From assembly GCF_026151205.1 (NCBI RefSeq), contig NC_087072.1, positions 18,522,103-18,586,102 on the forward strand: a stretch of 64,000 nt of DNA. The letters are read 5' to 3'. The position numbers were made by a program, and so were the translations under genes. This DNA comes from Bolinopsis microptera. Taxonomy: Eukaryota; Ctenophora; Tentaculata; Lobata; Bolinopsidae. Below the pieces are notes generated by a model. That model saw only the letters and a list, made by a program, of their open reading frames with translations. It was not told the origin of the DNA and did not search any database. Within the stretch, counting starts at the first letter, position 1, and each line of letters opens with the position of its first letter. Positions 12,038-23,892 of this stretch are shown piece by piece.

Positions 12038-12924
12038 GCTTTCTCTGGAAAAATATTGTGTAGTTAGCTCGTTTGCTCTATCGATGGAAGCGGGGCTTTG
12101 TATAGTATGATTTAACCATAATTGAAGCAATCGAAATTGGTGGCCAATTTCTTTCATGATAATTATAAAGTATTGTCAATACAATAGATGTGGATTCTGG
12201 TGGAGAGGTTAGGCACCAATTCCGATTGTTTCATTAATTCCGATTGCAGATACATTTTTATTAAAATGTGTCTGCTTGTCAGTTGAGAATATCTGGGAAA
12301 GCAAAACAGCATATCAGTACTGTACATACTATGTATGATATAAATTTGCGGTGTTGAGAACAACAATTGAGAAATACGAAAGTCTTGTATAGTTTTACGC
12401 CTACTAGATCAGCTTAAACTGAAATCTTACAAAGCACACTGACTAAACCATCAACATGATCTATAAAAAGTACTAAAATAAACTTTACGTTAAACTAATG
12501 CTAATTGTTTGTGTAAAAACAATAACAAAGTTGCTGGCAATAATTTATCACGTCATGATTCAAATTGCATGTACTCACTATTATTTCTTTGATTATCGCC
12601 TAGTTAACCACGTATCACGTTGGTGCGAGGATTTCTTGAACCAGTAGTGAACTAAGAGAGTCCAACCATCAGCTGATGGGCAGGTTCATCCTCAGTTCAC
12701 TTTCACCGTGCTCCTGTTCCTGTGTGTTAAACTTATTGTATTACGGGACATTCACAAGAAAGCGTTTTTAATTATACAGGGTGTTTTATCCATTTGTCTA
12801 AACTTGATTCTGTAAAAAGTTACTGATAGTTATAAGGTTAATAATGGCGACTTCTGAGTTTTGTGCGTTGCCATGGCCACCATAGTAAAGTTAAGATGAA
12901 CGAGGTCTCTCATAATAACAGGAT
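12038..12924. other. Divergent upstream region of two genes
   Basis: Holds the 5' untranslated exon or intron of the minus-strand BK-beta-like gene and the upstream region of the putative plus-strand gene starting at 12925. It is a likely shared promoter region, but no clear core motif stands out. A short upstream ATG frame starts at 12844 (ATGGCGACTTCTGAG) and closes after 13 codons. Confidence 0.35.
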
Positions 12925-15900
12925 ATGATCAGGATCTCCTTTATCCCAAGAGTTGAGCGGGCAGAGTTACAAAACGTCATTAGCTGTTTCCAGGTATCAA
13001 AGCCTAAATTATATTACATTGTGAAAACAGTTAACAGCACTATTGTCAGTGTGTAACACGATGCTGCTACGTGTTGTACCGTAACAGTGTACCACAAATA
13101 GCTCCTATACACTGATACATCATGTAACAGTGCCTATTTCCTGTGAAGCAGACAGTTCACACGTCTTTACACTTTACAGTATACACGACTAATTGTGTTA
13201 TATACCACAGCTCAAATTGTTTGCAGCCTATTATGTAGGGAATTATTATAACTATGTGTGGTTAGAATTCAAAATGAAAATGTTAACTGTAACGTTTTTT
13301 CACAAAGCTTCAGATTCCTGTCCTGTTTTTGCTAGAGACCTCTCGTCAGCTCCAAGTTTTAATTCGTACTATTTCTTTGGCGAAATACCAGGGTCTTTTC
13401 TTTAAAGAAGAACAGGATTGGCACGGTTACTGTGTGATTGCACTGTAACTTTAACATAGTTGAAATAGCGGACGAGTTCTAAGTTTAAGAGAGTTGAGGG
13501 TCTCATTTGTCTTGTTTTCTTGTAAAGAAAAGTAGCGAGTAGGATTCCATGGAGAGTATTTGTAATTTAGGGCTAATTTGAGCGACATGATTTGCTTACA
13601 CCAACCATTAAACCATTATATTTTATTATAAATCATTATGAAATATTGCAGATAAATTAAGGATATCCCAACTTCACATAATGCATCATCACGTGTTACT
13701 GAGTGTTTTCTCCCACTTCAGATATATATTTGAGAGTGAGAATAACACTATCCTCATTGACCGCTTTGAGCACACTACACACGCACACTGTGTATTATAT
13801 CCACAAGCGTGCGCTTTTTCGCATAGCGGGCTCTCACCAGCCCGCTGTCAAAGGGCCCGATATCTCTACAGCCCGCTCATGATATAGCCCGCTAACAAGT
13901 GACATTTAATTTGTCCAGTAGCAATATAGCCCGGAGTTCTCTAAAATATTTTCAGTTTCTGTATCGTCTCCATGTGAAATTCCATAAGACAACAACTTAC
14001 AAGTTACTTAGAACTATAGTTGAAACCGGTTTAATTCATTTATAACGATGAATTCAATTGCAATAATCGTATAGTGAGCTAATTAGTGTAGTTTCTGTTT
14101 CTAAATTACTGTGCAGTGTCTGGGGAGGAAGGCCCAGGAATGCAGTGCCAGTATGTATCTCTTATCTAGCCAGCCCCTATATACGACACAGCCCTTTATG
14201 ATTGGCTTACATTGAACACGTGACGTGTTACCATGGTTACAACAATTAGTGGCGACCTTTTCTAGAGTTGACTTTTATACAAGCTGATCCATTGTTTATT
14301 TATAAAATTATATATTAACTGTAAAGCTCACGCTGGTGGATATAATCCACATCACCTCGACCCGCGGGCGGAAAAATCGTATAGCACTCGGGCCCGATGG
14401 GCCCTCCGTGCTATACGAAAATATGTCCTCCTCGGGCTAGCGCCCTCGGGGACATATGAAATATTGCACGCGCGTGCGCGTGCAATATTTTGTTCCGCCC
14501 GCGAGTCTCCGGTGATATGTATATGTATACTTTTATACTTGTATGGTCAGTGTTTAGTACAGTCAAATAATTTGCAGCAAAGCGATTTTAACGGGAAATG
14601 GTCGGGACAGGTCCCTGAAATTATCCTAGAGAGTTCCCAAAATTTCTGACGACAGCAAAATCCACAATCAAGTAATGAAATGAAATAATTATTATTGATG
14701 AAAAGTACAACATAGTCATAAGCAATTTAACAATTCAGTCCAACCAGAGTATTCATTAGTTCATTAATTAATTTTATATCTCATCACAGGAGGCAAACAA
14801 GACAAGTTTGACATGCTTCAAGGACCTACCCTTTGCGGTTCAGTGTGAGATTTTAAAATTAATTTATGAATAATGTAAGCAAAATAATATGATCTGTCAG
14901 CTTCTATACAATTAGCATTTTCTGGAATTTTTACTTCAATTACATCAAAACTATTAACTTCGATAAATTTTAATTTGAACTTTGTTTTAGTATAAATTTG
15001 TAAATAAATGGTCATTGAACTGCTTGTGTAATGTGTATTATATTAGGATTCCTTATTCTGTAAGCCAAGACAGACAGCCTCAAGTTTGATGAAAATAAAC
15101 ATCACCATCTTGTTTTCCGTCCTTTAATTAGTGAGTATAGCCATATTTCAGCTCAATAGAGAATTATATCAGAAGTATTTATTTTTTCGATTTTTCGATT
15201 TTGACCGGAAAATGATGCCCATATAATAATGTATACTGTACATCACGACAAAAGCACAATGGTTTAGCTAGCGGTATGTTTAACAGTACCTATGGCATGA
15301 CTCAAAGCATGCGATCACAGTTTTAAAAGGTTAGTTTAAAATGTTGCAAAAGTTTTTCTAAATTTCTTATATTGAAGAAAACTTCAGAACAGCAAGCAAC
15401 CGACAGGATCTATTGGAGTGGTCTCATACGGAACAATAAGGAGTTACTACTACTAGGAGGAGACCCCTTCAGTCCTTCACGTACAAGTAAGTATGAGAGA
15501 AATTATAGACTCTAATTAGTGTAATTACATTCATTATACAAGCTGCAGTAATCCCCCTTTGGGAAGACATTTTTATAAACATGCATCATTTAATGCTTTT
15601 CACTACACTAACCGTCACAGAAAGAAAAGAGTGTTGTCTACAGTTTCTGTCAGAACAGCTTCTTGGTAGATTTTCATCCTCAGCGAAATCTTTCAGAAGC
15701 AGATATTATCGTACAGTTACCCTTAGTGAAAGCAACTGCTCTATTAACTGAACTGGATACAGAAAATCAGTAAATAATCCAGGAAGAATATTTTTTATAA
15801 TACCAATATTCATAATCTTGCAAAGAAAACAGCGTTTAATTGAATTCTAGCCGATATTTCTAGAAATAGCATACATGTTTAAATTGTAACACAAATAATT

Positions 15901-16034
15901 TCAGGCGTAAACTGCAAACCTTTGTACAAAACGAGCCATGGATGTTTGGTTTTGTAGCAGTAATTCCAGAAGCGATGAGATCAAAAGTAGAGCTTCCAAA
16001 TATAGGAACAACTTTCATAAAATCAGCCATATAG
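12925..16034 (+). CDS. Probable small spliced gene, function unknown
   Basis: Short exons with good splice borders can be joined in one frame: 12925-12993 (starts MIRISFIPRVERAEL), 14117-14150, 14790-14842, 15393-15486, about 15625-15769 and 15905-16034 (TAG). Together they give about 174 residues, and all phases fit. The last three carry convincing coding text: TDRIYWSGLIRNNKELLLLG, then SEADIIVQLPLVKATALL, then EPWMFGFVAVIPEAM. Another open, splice-like block at 13309-13425 (IPVLFLLETSRQLQVL) and one near 13723-13800 may be further exons that I could not phase. The LLLLGGDPFSPS stretch faintly recalls MAD2L1BP/p31comet, but this is not enough to name it. The acceptor of the fifth exon is uncertain. 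The intron 14151-14789 contains a compound hairpin element. Confidence 0.42.
14227..14240. promoter_or_regulatory. Near-match X-box motif
   Basis: GTTACCATGGTTAC is one base from the RFX X-box consensus. It lies about 100 bp left of the compound hairpin at 14336 and may itself derive from a dispersed repeat. Confidence 0.25.
14336..14516. repeat. Compound cloverleaf-like hairpin element
   Basis: A GC-rich 180-bp block in AT-rich DNA. An outer stem pairs 14351-14356 (ATCACC) with 14511-14516 and 14363-14373 (CGCGGGCGGAA) with 14493-14503. Inside it are three hairpins: 14378-14387 with 14408-14417 (CGTATAGCAC), 14421-14428 with 14450-14457 (ATATGTCC), and 14461-14473 with 14476-14488 (13-bp arms, 2-base loop). 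A small hairpin at 14336-14350 precedes it. The arms are exact. The element's class is unknown. Confidence 0.85.
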
Positions 16035-16878
16035 GTCATCTCTCAAATATCAATCTGTAAAATCAAAGCCTTCATTGATCATGATAGCAGTATACAACTC
16101 TGAGATATAATACAAATCAAATAAGGTAACCGGAGAAATTGATACAGTAAAAAGTCAGCTTAGAAATTATCAAATCATATCTAAGATCAACTTACAAAAC
16201 ACAAAGTTGAGCACGCTAAGTACGCTACTACGCTAGATTACGATAAACACTTTGCAATTCTAATAAAACAGTTTAAAATTAAGTTTTTATCGAATGTTGG
16301 AGTTTTTATAATATAATATAATATATAATACAACTTGGTATTGTTAATAATCGAAATCAGATTTTAAAGTGCTAAAAATATATAAGATCATAAACAGTAA
16401 AATCTTCGTTTAAATTATGTATTAACAGTGTATTTTACATGCACTTTTTCAGTTAAAAATCATAAAATATTTCTAAATACAATTTATTTCTGAATAAAAT
16501 TTATTTAAAAAATTTAAAAATAAACACCATAATATGAAGCATAAAATCTATAAAAACTGTTATAATAATAAAACTGAGCTGTTAAATTCTTATATATAGT
16601 AATTTCTAAAAGACACAAATTTTAAAGCGAGTAACTGAGAATTCGTAGGGAGAGAGTGGAAGAGGTTGAGATTCTCATTTCGAATTGTTACATTATTTTA
16701 TACATTCATCCCGGTGAGATAAATTCTCATTATAGTCTTTTCCCATTAAATCGTCAAAACTTCAGTTCATATATAAATCCATGATTTAACGAATGATATT
16801 CCGCCTGTGCTGGTGCAGAGGCCCATGATTTCTGTGCAATTTCCCAAACATTAGCTCAGCACAGTCTGCAGTTACATG
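16035..16878. other. AT-rich intergenic region
   Basis: Lies between the stop of the putative plus-strand gene and the stop of NH1. Very AT-rich, especially 16250-16600. No gene or structured repeat is evident. Confidence 0.5.
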
Positions 16879-19824
16879 TCATGTTTTGGAAGTACCTTTA
16901 TATCTAGGTAACCTCCCGTATCTAATTCCTCCCATAAGAAGAATGCAGTGAATCCAGCATTTTGATAACTCTGCCTGACCAGCGGTACTAAGATACAGAC
17001 CGTCAGCAGACAAATCCGTTCGTCTAAACCTGACGTTGTCAAAGAGTTTGATATTGACATGATCGAATGAACATTGCAACATAAGTTCATTGAATCTATA
17101 GATCGTCTTGTTAATTTCAGAGTTTTTTCTGCTTCCATCCTTCTCTAAGCTAGTCACGGATTCAAAAATAAATTGAGTTGTTGGAAACTGCGCCGTAAAG
17201 TCTATTACAAGATCATGTAACATACTAGCAGAGACTGCGTTTGTTTTAATGTCATGTATTCCAGCGGAAATGAGAACTATATCCGCCTTGTTGACGTCCT
17301 CAGTATGTCCGTTGAGGTCATTCAGATAAAAGACAGTATGCTTGTAAGCAATGATAGGCTTACGAAGTTGTGAGCAGTCGAAGCTATCATTTTTGCTGTC
17401 ACATAGAATTAGAACTGTCTTACTCTTAGAAGGAGGTAAGTCAGTCTGGCGACGTCTATTGAGTGACGAAGAATGGACACGCGATGATGATATAATATCT
17501 TTTTGCCGAACTTGAATAGTCTTAACATGTGGTTCCAGGATATTCAGTACCCCTTTGTACAGCTCATTAGGTTCATCATCAGAACATATCAATAAGATAG
17601 AACAATAAACCCTAGCTCTCGACACTCCAACATAAATATGAGCAAGTATGTTCATCAGGGATTGCTCAAAACTGTTAGATGAATGGGCTGTGTCTTTAGA
17701 TTCTGGAGAAGACAAATCGATGATGAGAACGGCACATGGGAACTCTATCGAAACAGCATACTTAACATAATCAGTAAAATTTTCTGTTATGTCAAAGTCT
17801 TTCAGCCCTTCTGATTCAGATGCCAATTTCACTGTACTCCTGATATTTCCAAACCATTTTTTTCTTGCAGCTGGCGTTACGTCATCAGAAATATGGAGAT
17901 ATACTGTAATAACAGCAAGTTTGTAGTTATGAAGAGGAACAGCTTCATACGATCTATGTATTAGTTTCAACTCCTTTCTAATAATCTGAGTCATCCTATA
18001 TTCCGCCAGATTTGATTCCTTCCCAAGGATACAATACAGTTTTATGGTGAATCCTTGGATATAGTGATTGAAACCTTGGCGTGGTAGAATCTGCTGTAAT
18101 TTTTCACGATTTTCTCCACTTATTTCGAGGAATTTGTCCATTAAATCTATTAGAAGAAGGGCTATGCCATGGTGATTCCTGAGGTTTCCAGAGAGAGAAA
18201 CGTCCTTGTGTTTAAAACAAAGGTCAATAACACGATCGAATGTTCCCTTGGCCTTATGCAGTACATCTTTCCCCCAAAATCCATATTGAACTGTTTGCAT
18301 CAAATCGCAACTGATCCACAGCGATCTAGGCTTCTGTTCGATGTCACTGACGTCATTTAATAAGAGATCAAACAGGAAATCAGTGCTCGAAGAGGGCAGC
18401 ATCCATCTAGAAGTTTTGGGCTCTAACATTGAGTTTGTAAAAGTGCTATGAAAGTCATCACAGAATATGTGCCATCTTTTATCTTTAAGAATTCTCAGAA
18501 AACGTTCCTGCATTAAGACTACAAATTCCTTACTTGAATCAAATTCAAAGTGAAAATTAGGCCGCACGAATATCACTACCTTTACTGTGCATCCATCCAT
18601 CTTGTCAGAAAGTAGAGTAGTGAGATTAACTTTATGATTATCTTTGACTTCACGAATATCACCTAAAAGATCGATAATCTCCACGGTTACAGAATTATCG
18701 AATTTTTTGACAATCTCCATGAAACGTTCGGCAGCATCCTTCCAAGGTAGCAACATAAGGATCTGTTCCTCTTCTCCCATGCACTCCAACAATTTTAGAA
18801 TCCTAGCATACATCATTAAAGTCTTTCCAGAACCCGCAAATCCATTCACAAAAATATAAGGCTCTTTTTCTGATTCTAAAAGTTTTTTTTGTTCTCGAGT
18901 TATATACTTTATGCCATGGAGGTGGTCGGCAAAGATACTTTTATACGTCTTGGGTACGGGCACTATACTTTCAGATCGATTTTGTTCATTGAGGTAAAGT
19001 TCTTGGCGTTTCAGTCTCTCATTGATGTCATTTATTGTATTACCTATGAGTCCCTGAGTATTCCTTATGCTATCTTTGAGGCCACTACTGGTCTCTAGCC
19101 ATAATCCAATGAGTAGAGCTTCCACATCTGATTCTGACTGCATCTCATTAAAATTACCAAAATACCGATTTAAAGTGTGATTCATATTCTGTATGTCTTC
19201 CTTCCATAAAATTGGGATGTCGTCTTTTTTTTTCCGAGTGACTTCATTATTTGATAGATCTTTTTCATTTGCGTGTGGAAATGCACAGAACTTTTGATAC
19301 CGTAAATTTTCCCTATCGCAATGTTTGAGCAGACCACGAAGAAAGTTTCCAAATTTATCGCACTGTTTGTATACATCCGAATATAATGATTGGTAGTTTT
19401 TATCAAGTTTTGGTCGTTTGACTTCAATACAAATAACAGCAATATTCGGAATGACGAGCACAAAGTCATGTTCACCATCTTCTGCATTTTCATCTTGCCC
19501 GAAAAAATCTATCCATTGCTGACAGGTATACTTAAAATTATGCAAAACAGTTATTCGTTCATCTAGACATTCCAGAGCGCCGTAAACATCACACTCCGCT
19601 TCATAGTCAACACGTTTTGAATCATAATCCTTTTTTCTGTTCGTCTGTAAGTCTTTTTCTGAGTAGCAGTCGACTTGTTTCTGCTTTGGTGCAGGAGGAA
19701 GCATGATAGGCTGCTTAATTTCCATCAACAAATTAGTTGAGATGTACGACTGTAAGAATTCCTTACCATCAGCTAGAAAAGTCGATAGAGATGAGGCTGA
19801 CTCACATATCTGATTTTGAGCCAT
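16879..19824 (-). CDS. NERD nuclease-like / SF1 helicase-like protein with SGNH-like C-terminal domain (NH1)
   Basis: Uninterrupted 981-codon frame with no introns, unlike its neighbours. Residues about 70-160 look like a NERD (PD-(D/E)XK-type) domain: EAECDVYGALE, GEHDFVLVIP (D120) and CIEVKRPK (E134, K136). An ATPase follows: Walker A GFAGSGKT at 328-335, an acidic FCDDFH at 455-459 resembling Walker B, SLWISCDLMQTVQ at 501-513, SGNLRNHHG near 545-553, and YVGVSRARVY at 731-740 as an SF1 motif VI. After a linker (about 775-800) comes a region found only in this copy. It has SGNH-hydrolase-like blocks: LCDS (S810), ISAGIHD (853-858) and DGLYLS (941-946). The catalytic His of block V is Tyr944 and the block III Asn is His, so esterase activity looks lost. 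NERD-helicase proteins are known mainly from prokaryotes. A nucleic-acid processing or defence role is inferred. Confidence 0.85.
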   Translation of the reverse strand: MAQNQICESASSLSTFLADGKEFLQSYISTNLLMEIKQPIMLPPAPKQKQVDCYSEKDLQTNRKKDYDSKRVDYEAECDVYGALECLDERITVLHNFKYTCQQWIDFFGQDENAEDGEHDFVLVIPNIAVICIEVKRPKLDKNYQSLYSDVYKQCDKFGNFLRGLLKHCDRENLRYQKFCAFPHANEKDLSNNEVTRKKKDDIPILWKEDIQNMNHTLNRYFGNFNEMQSESDVEALLIGLWLETSSGLKDSIRNTQGLIGNTINDINERLKRQELYLNEQNRSESIVPVPKTYKSIFADHLHGIKYITREQKKLLESEKEPYIFVNGFAGSGKTLMMYARILKLLECMGEEEQILMLLPWKDAAERFMEIVKKFDNSVTVEIIDLLGDIREVKDNHKVNLTTLLSDKMDGCTVKVVIFVRPNFHFEFDSSKEFVVLMQERFLRILKDKRWHIFCDDFHSTFTNSMLEPKTSRWMLPSSSTDFLFDLLLNDVSDIEQKPRSLWISCDLMQTVQYGFWGKDVLHKAKGTFDRVIDLCFKHKDVSLSGNLRNHHGIALLLIDLMDKFLEISGENREKLQQILPRQGFNHYIQGFTIKLYCILGKESNLAEYRMTQIIRKELKLIHRSYEAVPLHNYKLAVITVYLHISDDVTPAARKKWFGNIRSTVKLASESEGLKDFDITENFTDYVKYAVSIEFPCAVLIIDLSSPESKDTAHSSNSFEQSLMNILAHIYVGVSRARVYCSILLICSDDEPNELYKGVLNILEPHVKTIQVRQKDIISSSRVHSSSLNRRRQTDLPPSKSKTVLILCDSKNDSFDCSQLRKPIIAYKHTVFYLNDLNGHTEDVNKADIVLISAGIHDIKTNAVSASMLHDLVIDFTAQFPTTQFIFESVTSLEKDGSRKNSEINKTIYRFNELMLQCSFDHVNIKLFDNVRFRRTDLSADGLYLSTAGQAELSKCWIHCILLMGGIRYGRLPRYKGTSKT

Positions 19825-20959
19825 TCTAGGATATTTAAGTTATTGACGATGGAATATGTGTAAGGCAGACCTCACTTTATTATTGTTGAATAATAAATAA
19901 TTGTTAAATTTATATTGTGGATTTAAAGATAACTATCAGATATCGCTAACATTAATACAAATTTTAATAACCAGAAAACTGTATAGATATCATGTTTTTG
20001 CCCTAAGTTTTAATGCCAATACGTAAATTTCGATCCACCGCAAAATATCGAAATCTGACCTGGGTTGCCTTAGAATACTAAAAATGGTTCAGTTTCTCAA
20101 AAAATATATTTGATCGAACTTCGTAAATTTGGACTTCCAGGTTCCAAAGTCCAAATGAACCAATTTGGACTTCCCCTAAACAGGGTAGCTTGAGAAAATG
20201 ATTATAAACCCAATTAGTTTACCTTGTTAACTTTCAAATGACAAATTCACCCAATTATAAAAGGAGTATTGTATTGCAATGTGATAACCTTCTAGCAAGA
20301 GCACTATATAACTTGCTGGTCTATGCAATTAATCGTAGTCCTTATCCTACGAATCATGAGGCGTCAAAGACATAAACACTTCACGGATTTAAGAAGATAA
20401 AATAAATGAATAAAATACAGCTATGTAACAGGACAGAAATATAACGTCCATTGGAGCATTAACGTTATTAGGCTACAGAAACATTCCAGAGAATAAAGGA
20501 GGACAAAGGCAAAAAAACAAAGCTGTGAACGTCGTATGCAGGCTACAAAACAAGTCAAATAAGAGTTACAAAAGGTTTCCCATGAGGCTCAACTGACAAT
20601 GTGTGAATGTGTACTACTGTTTTGATACTGAGATGAAAGACTATTTCTCAAGATTTAGAGGATGTTCGATACTACTAATACTATTGGGCTTATAAATCAT
20701 CTCAGCATGCGAGCTTGTTTAACCAATCAAATGCTATGTGATCCGATAGTGTGCAGTGACAATTTTGTGAGTAGCAGTGCATCCCATGGGATCACGAAAG
20801 AATACTAAAATCGGTCCTTATTAATAGTAATACCACGTCATGATCTGTTCATGACATGAGCCGTTAGATATACGCAGAAAGTTCGACACGTACCGACGTT
20901 CGACAGGCGTGACTTCTGACGAACTTTCGTTGTCGAACAAAAGTACTTCACAAGTTGTG
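19825..20959. other. Intergenic, no gene seen
   Basis: Upstream flank of NH1. No coding exon is recognised. It has a few short imperfect inverted repeats, for example TTTGGACTTCC near 20128 and 20164, and paired AAAGTTCG/CGAACTTT near 20877-20928. Confidence 0.4.
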
Positions 20960-21524
20960 AAGTCACAACTACTTCACACTATTAAAACGCACGCACAGCT
21001 GAAAAATGTAATAAATAATCAAACTTCAAAACTAGGGTTAATCGACCGACTCACCATTAAACCTGTATTTTATACGTTTAATAAACAAAATCACCAACAA
21101 TCATTACACAACAATCATTACACAACAATCATTACACAACAATCATTACAAAATAATCATTACAAAATAATATGATATACTAATCAGTTTTAACAACTTC
21201 AAAAAATACATATCGCAACTGAAAACATGGCCTATTAAAATGTAACGCACTGCACACAACGTTACAATTAGAACATATCAATATGATAGAAAAAGCCCTT
21301 CAGACTCAAACATAGAGATGAGCCAAAAAGAAACTTCGGAAATTATTGTTGCTGTTGCCATGGAGCTAGATGGCAAAGTATATCAAATTACAACAAACAG
21401 CATTAAATCCTAATCAGAACGATATATGATACCTACATAATGCCTACATAATTAAATTCAGGCAAATAAATTATTCTACGGAGTAATCAAAAAATTCAAT
21501 CAAAAATGGTAATTGATGGGTACA
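20960..21524. repeat. Downstream flank of NH2, shared with NH3
   Basis: Sequence here is recognisably similar to pieces downstream of NH3: 20968-21060 matches about 30005-30105, 21190-21235 matches about 31325-31360, 21415-21430 matches 31369-31384, and 21495-21540 matches about 33100-33180. In this copy a 15-base tandem repeat (AACAATCATTACAC type, about five copies) fills 21095-21172. The duplicated unit therefore extends past the gene. Confidence 0.65.
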
Positions 21525-23892
21525 TCAACGAACTTGAATAGTCTTAACATGCGGTAGTAAAACATCATGTACCTCCTTATAAAACTCATTAGGTTCATCA
21601 TCAGAACATATCAATATGATAGAACAATAAACCCTAGCTCTCGACACTCCCACATAAATATGAGCAAGTATGTTCATCAGAGAATGCTCAAAACTGTCAG
21701 ATGAATGGGCTGTGTCTTTGGATTGTGGAGAAGACAAATCGACGATGAGAACGGCACAGGGGAACTCTATTGAAACAGCATACTTAACACTATCAGTATA
21801 AATTAACTTCATGTCAAAGTCTTTCAGCTCTTCTACTTTAGCTGCTAACTTCACTGCACTGCCAATTTTCTGATACCATATCCCTCTTGCACCTGACATT
21901 GCCTCATGATAAACTGGAATAACAGCAAGTTTGTAGTTATGAAGAGCAGCAGCTTCATACGATCTATGTATCAGTTTCAGCTCCTTTCTAATAATCCGAA
22001 TCATCCTCCAATCTTCCGCCAGATTTGATTCCTTCCCAAGGACACAATACAGTTTTGTGGTAAATCCTTGGATATAGTGCTTGAAACCTTGGCGTGGTAG
22101 AATCTGCCGTAATTTGTCACGATTTTCTCCACTCATTTCGAGGAATTTGTCCATCAACTCTATGAGAAGGAGGGCTATGCCATGGTGATTCCTGAGGTTT
22201 CCAGAGAGAGGAAGTTCTATATGTTTAACAAAGAGCTCGAAAAGATGGTTGAAAGTTTCCTTGTACAGCACACTATTTCCCCAGAAACCAGATTGAACTG
22301 TTTGCATCAAATCACAACTGATCCACAGCGATCTAGGCTTCTGTTCGATGTCACTGACGTCATTTGATAAGAGATCAAACAGGAAATCAGCCAGAGGCTC
22401 AGGCTGCATCGTTGCATCAGAATATTTCATGCCGTTTCATTGCGTTTGCGAAACTGCTATGGAAGTCATCGCAGAATATGTGCCATTTTTCATCTTTAAG
22501 TGTTTTCAGAAAACATTCATGCATGGAGCATAGAATATCGTAAATAGCAAAATCACGATTGAGGAAATTGGGTCGCACAAATATGACTACTTTTTCTGAG
22601 CACCCTTTCATCATATCAGAAAAGATAGCAGTGAGGTTAGGATCTCTTTTTTGTTTTCGAATATCACCTACAAGATCGATTTTCTTCATGGTTATAGAAT
22701 CATTGAATTTTTTGACAATCTCCATGAAACGTTCGGCAGCATCCTCCCAAGGTAGCAACATAAGGATCTGTTCATCTTCTCCCATGCACTCTAACAGTTT
22801 TAGAATCCTAGTATACATCATTAAAGTCTTTCCAGAACCCGCAGGTCCATTCACAAAAATATAAGGTTTCTCAAAAATAATGGGATCCTCCTTTTGTAAT
22901 TCTATGAGCTGGCTTTGTTCTTGAGTAATATACTGTATGCCATCAAGGTGGTCGGCAAAGATACTCTTATACGTCTTGGGTACGGGCACTAGATTTTCAG
23001 ATCGATTTTTCTCATTGAGGTAAAGTTCTTGGCGTTTCAATCTCTCATTGATGTCATTTATCGTGTAGCCAACTAGCTGACATTCGTTAAAACCGTCTTT
23101 CAATCCACTGCAATTGTTTAGCCAAATACCAGTCAGTAGAACTTCGATATCCGATTCAGGCTGCCTCTGACCGCAGTCTGTTACATACCTGCCCAATTTA
23201 TAACTCAAGTTTTGAAAATCTTTCTTCCACAAAATCGGAATGTCGCTGCGTTCAACGAAATCTTTTTCACTCTCAAGATCTTCTTCGTCTACACGTGGAA
23301 ATGCACAAAATTTCAAGTAGCATGGTTTTTCATGGTTTTGGTTTGAAATGCCTTTCAGGAATACTCCAAATCTTTCCAGTTGATTGGCTGCAGTCTGGTA
23401 TGCTTTCTTGTAGGGTGCAGATTTCGGTCGTTTAACCTCGATACACACTACAACATTGTTCGGGAAAATTACTATAAAGTCATGCTCCCCCTCTTTTGCT
23501 TGTACTACATCACCCACAAAAGCCTTCCATTGATCACTAGAATATTTGAAGCTATGTAGCACGGTGATCTGTTGATTAAACATCCCAAGAGCTCGGTAAA
23601 CATCACACTCCGCTTCGTAGTCAACACGACTTGAATCATAGGTTTTCTTCATTTTAGTTTTGAGATCTGTTTCAGTGTAATTGTCCACATGTTTCTGCTT
23701 TGGTGCTGGAGGTAGCATGAGTGGCTCGATGTCCGTCAAAAGATTAACTTGGGAGTTGTACGACTCAAAGTATCGCTTACCAATATCAGCTAGGGTATGG
23801 ATAGTAGGAGAAGTAGAAGTCGCTGCAGATGAGGATGACATAGGTGCCTGTTCGTCGTCCATTCTGATATAGAATTCGGGGGTAAGAAACAT
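21525..23892 (-). pseudogene. NERD / SF1 helicase-like gene with one frameshift (NH2)
   Basis: Very close paralog of NH3, colinear over its full length, intronless and ending at the same TIQVR stop. The frame opens at 23892 (second Met, MDDEQ, ten codons on) and carries the NERD motifs (GEHDFIVIFPNN, CIEVKRPK) and Walker A GPAGSGKT. It is then lost near 22424, and the remaining 300 codons lie in another frame (motif III-like SLWISCDLMQTVQ, motif VI YVGVSRARVY). Comparison with NH3 (34060-34100) shows a single extra A in NH2 (GAATATTTCATG versus GAATTTTCATG), enough to explain the break. It could be a real inactivating mutation or a sequencing error; nothing else looks decayed. It lacks the SGNH-like tail of NH1. 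Confidence 0.85.

Noticed and set aside
11933-12157. Longer N-terminus for BK-beta paralog A starting at 12157
   Set aside because: A strong acceptor lies directly before the ATG at 12037, and paralog B starts at the equivalent Met, so the extra 40 codons are probably intronic.
14336-14516. Integrated parvovirus-type terminal hairpin
   Set aside because: The multi-arm shape is suggestive, but no replication or capsid coding sequence lies nearby, so I only report the structure.
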